From Deltaproteobacteria bacterium (GTDB lineage: Bacteria; Bdellovibrionota; UBA1018; UBA923): DNA of 5,897 nucleotides. The stretch covers positions 1 to 5,897 of the forward strand of contig JACQAW010000264.1 of NCBI GenBank assembly GCA_016194725.1, given 5' to 3'. Below the pieces are notes generated by a model, which worked only from the letters and a program-made list of their open reading frames with translations, had not been told where the DNA came from and did not search any database. The translations under genes were made by a program, and so were the position numbers. The first letter of the stretch is position 1, and every line of letters begins with the position of its first letter. Shown here in pieces: positions 4,685 through 5,897 of this stretch.

Positions 4685-5897
4685 GTCTTTCCGAAATCTC
4701 GATTCGGCGGCCGGTTTTCGCCTGGATGCTGATGTTCGGCCTCATCGTATTCGGGGCCATCTCGTTTCAGCGCATGGGCATCAGTCAGATGCCCGACGTG
4801 AACTTTCCGGTCGTCAATATCGGACTGACGCTCGAGAATGCCGCGCCCGAAGTCATGGAAATGGACGTCGTCGACATCATCGAAGACGCGGTAATGGGCA
4901 TTGAAGGCGTCAAGAGCGTATCAAGCAGCGTCAGCCAGGGTGTGGCCAACATTACCTGTGAGTTCAACCTCAATCGAAATATCGACGTGGCGCTGCAGGA
5001 GGTGCAAAACCGCATCATCCAGGTTCAGAACCAGCTGCCTACGCTGCTTTACCCACCTGTAATCACCAAAACCAATCCCGAAGACCAGCCGGTCATGTGG
5101 GTCATGGTCACGGCGGACGAAAAAATTCCGCTCTATCAGCAGATGATGTACGCCCGAAACACGCTGAAAGACCAGCTTTCGACTTTATCAGGCGTGGGCA
5201 ACGTGGTGCTGGCAGGCTACGTCGACCCTAATCTGCGCGTGCGCGTCGACACCAAGAAAATGTACAGCTACGACCTGACGACCTCTGACCTCTGGAGCGC
5301 GATTCAGGCCGAGCAGATCGAGCAGCCCGCGGGCCGCATCGAAGCCGAAAAAAACGAGATGAACGTGCGCGTGCTGGGCGAAACCAAGAGCCCCGAGGAT
5401 TTCGGCAAGATTCGCATCAATGCGCGCGGGGGCGGAGCCAACTACAATCCTATTCCCCTGTTCAAGGTCGCCAGGATCGAAGAAGGCCTCGCCGATATCC
5501 GGGCTATTTCGCGTTATAACGGCAAAATGGCCGTTGGCCTGGGCATCGTGAAGCAGCATGGCTCCAACGCCGTGGAAGTGGGAAGGCTTGTTCAGGAAAA
5601 AGTGGCGTTGATACGCCCGTCGCTGCTGGCCGGCTATCATATCGACGTTCGGCTCGATACGACCAAGTTCATTCGCGACTCGGTGGATGAGCTGAACATA
5701 ACTCTACTGATCGCGGCGTTTCTGACGTCGGTGGTCTGCTACCTGTTTCTGGGCTCCTGGTCGTCGACGTTCAACGTTTTGCTCGCCATTCCCACCTCGA
5801 TTGTCGGCGCCTTCACCGCGCTTTACTTCTTTGGCTTCACCCTGAACACGTTCACGCTGCTGGGCCTTGCTCTGGCTATCGGCATCGTGGTCGACGA
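4681..5897 (+). CDS. RND efflux permease (HAE-1/AcrB type), 3' end cut by window edge
   Basis: An inner-membrane proton-driven pump subunit of the AcrB type (full length usually about 1,000-1,050 residues; 405 codons are seen). The N-terminus SLSEISIRRPVFAWMLM is the family's cytoplasmic lead into TM1 (about 10-32). MPDVNFPVVNI starts the porter domain, with LENAAPEVME, GVKSVSS and the LPTLLYPPVITK stretch. DPNLRVRVDTKKMYSYDLT is the family's usual subdomain junction. TM2 (about 338-358), TM3 (about 364-386) and TM4 (from about 391) follow; the window ends in GIVVD plus two bases, where Asp405 matches AcrB Asp407 of the proton relay. The gene overlaps marR by four bases. No membrane-fusion or outer-membrane partner lies upstream; they may be downstream or elsewhere. 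Substrates cannot be predicted, although multidrug export is the usual role of this family with a MarR regulator. Confidence 0.95.
   Translation, partial: MSLSEISIRRPVFAWMLMFGLIVFGAISFQRMGISQMPDVNFPVVNIGLTLENAAPEVMEMDVVDIIEDAVMGIEGVKSVSSSVSQGVANITCEFNLNRNIDVALQEVQNRIIQVQNQLPTLLYPPVITKTNPEDQPVMWVMVTADEKIPLYQQMMYARNTLKDQLSTLSGVGNVVLAGYVDPNLRVRVDTKKMYSYDLTTSDLWSAIQAEQIEQPAGRIEAEKNEMNVRVLGETKSPEDFGKIRINARGGGANYNPIPLFKVARIEEGLADIRAISRYNGKMAVGLGIVKQHGSNAVEVGRLVQEKVALIRPSLLAGYHIDVRLDTTKFIRDSVDELNITLLIAAFLTSVVCYLFLGSWSSTFNVLLAIPTSIVGAFTALYFFGFTLNTFTLLGLALAIGIVVD

Noticed and set aside
5188..5640. Minus-strand open frame of 150 residues
   Set aside because: It is entirely antisense to the clearly recognisable RND permease and is His/Ala-rich as expected from the complement of that coding sequence.

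Overview
The window comes from a Gram-negative bacterium of moderately high GC (mid-50s percent by eye). Evidence for a Gram-negative envelope is an HAE-1 type RND efflux pump, a periplasmic SLBB-domain protein and a signal-anchored periplasmic metalloprotease. A degenerate receiver domain fused to a coiled coil resembles the FrzS/AglZ style of architecture seen in Myxococcota, Bdellovibrionota and relatives, so one of those lineages is my weak guess; no taxonomic marker is present.

Layout from left to right. Positions 1-1073 (minus) hold a GT4-family glycosyltransferase cut by the left edge. A 131-base divergent spacer follows, with a strong 12-bp hairpin or palindrome. Positions 1205-2140 (plus) encode the receiver-like/coiled-coil protein. 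It converges, with 15 bases between, on a minus-strand gene for an exported SLBB protein with a C-terminal membrane helix (2156-2671). After a second divergent spacer, 2780-4155 (plus) holds a membrane-anchored HExxH...ExxxD (gluzincin-like) metalloprotease whose frame is broken near 3455-3460: the N-terminal half is in one frame and the catalytic half in the -1 frame. Adding one A to an A5 run would restore a single 458-residue protein. Positions 4244-4684 encode a MarR-family regulator behind an array of TTAGT/ACTAA half-sites. Its stop overlaps the start of the RND permease gene (4681 to beyond 5897), cut by the right edge just as the proton-relay aspartates of TM4 are reached.

Functionally there are two parts. 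The left half (glycosyltransferase, receiver-like scaffold, SLBB protein) looks like surface-glycan genes, but they are not one operon and the link is inference. The right half is a regulator-pump operon, marR-RND, probably autoregulated through the half-site array. The metalloprotease between them is not assigned to a named family and is the least familiar gene. I see no tRNA, rRNA, CRISPR array, insertion sequence or attachment site.
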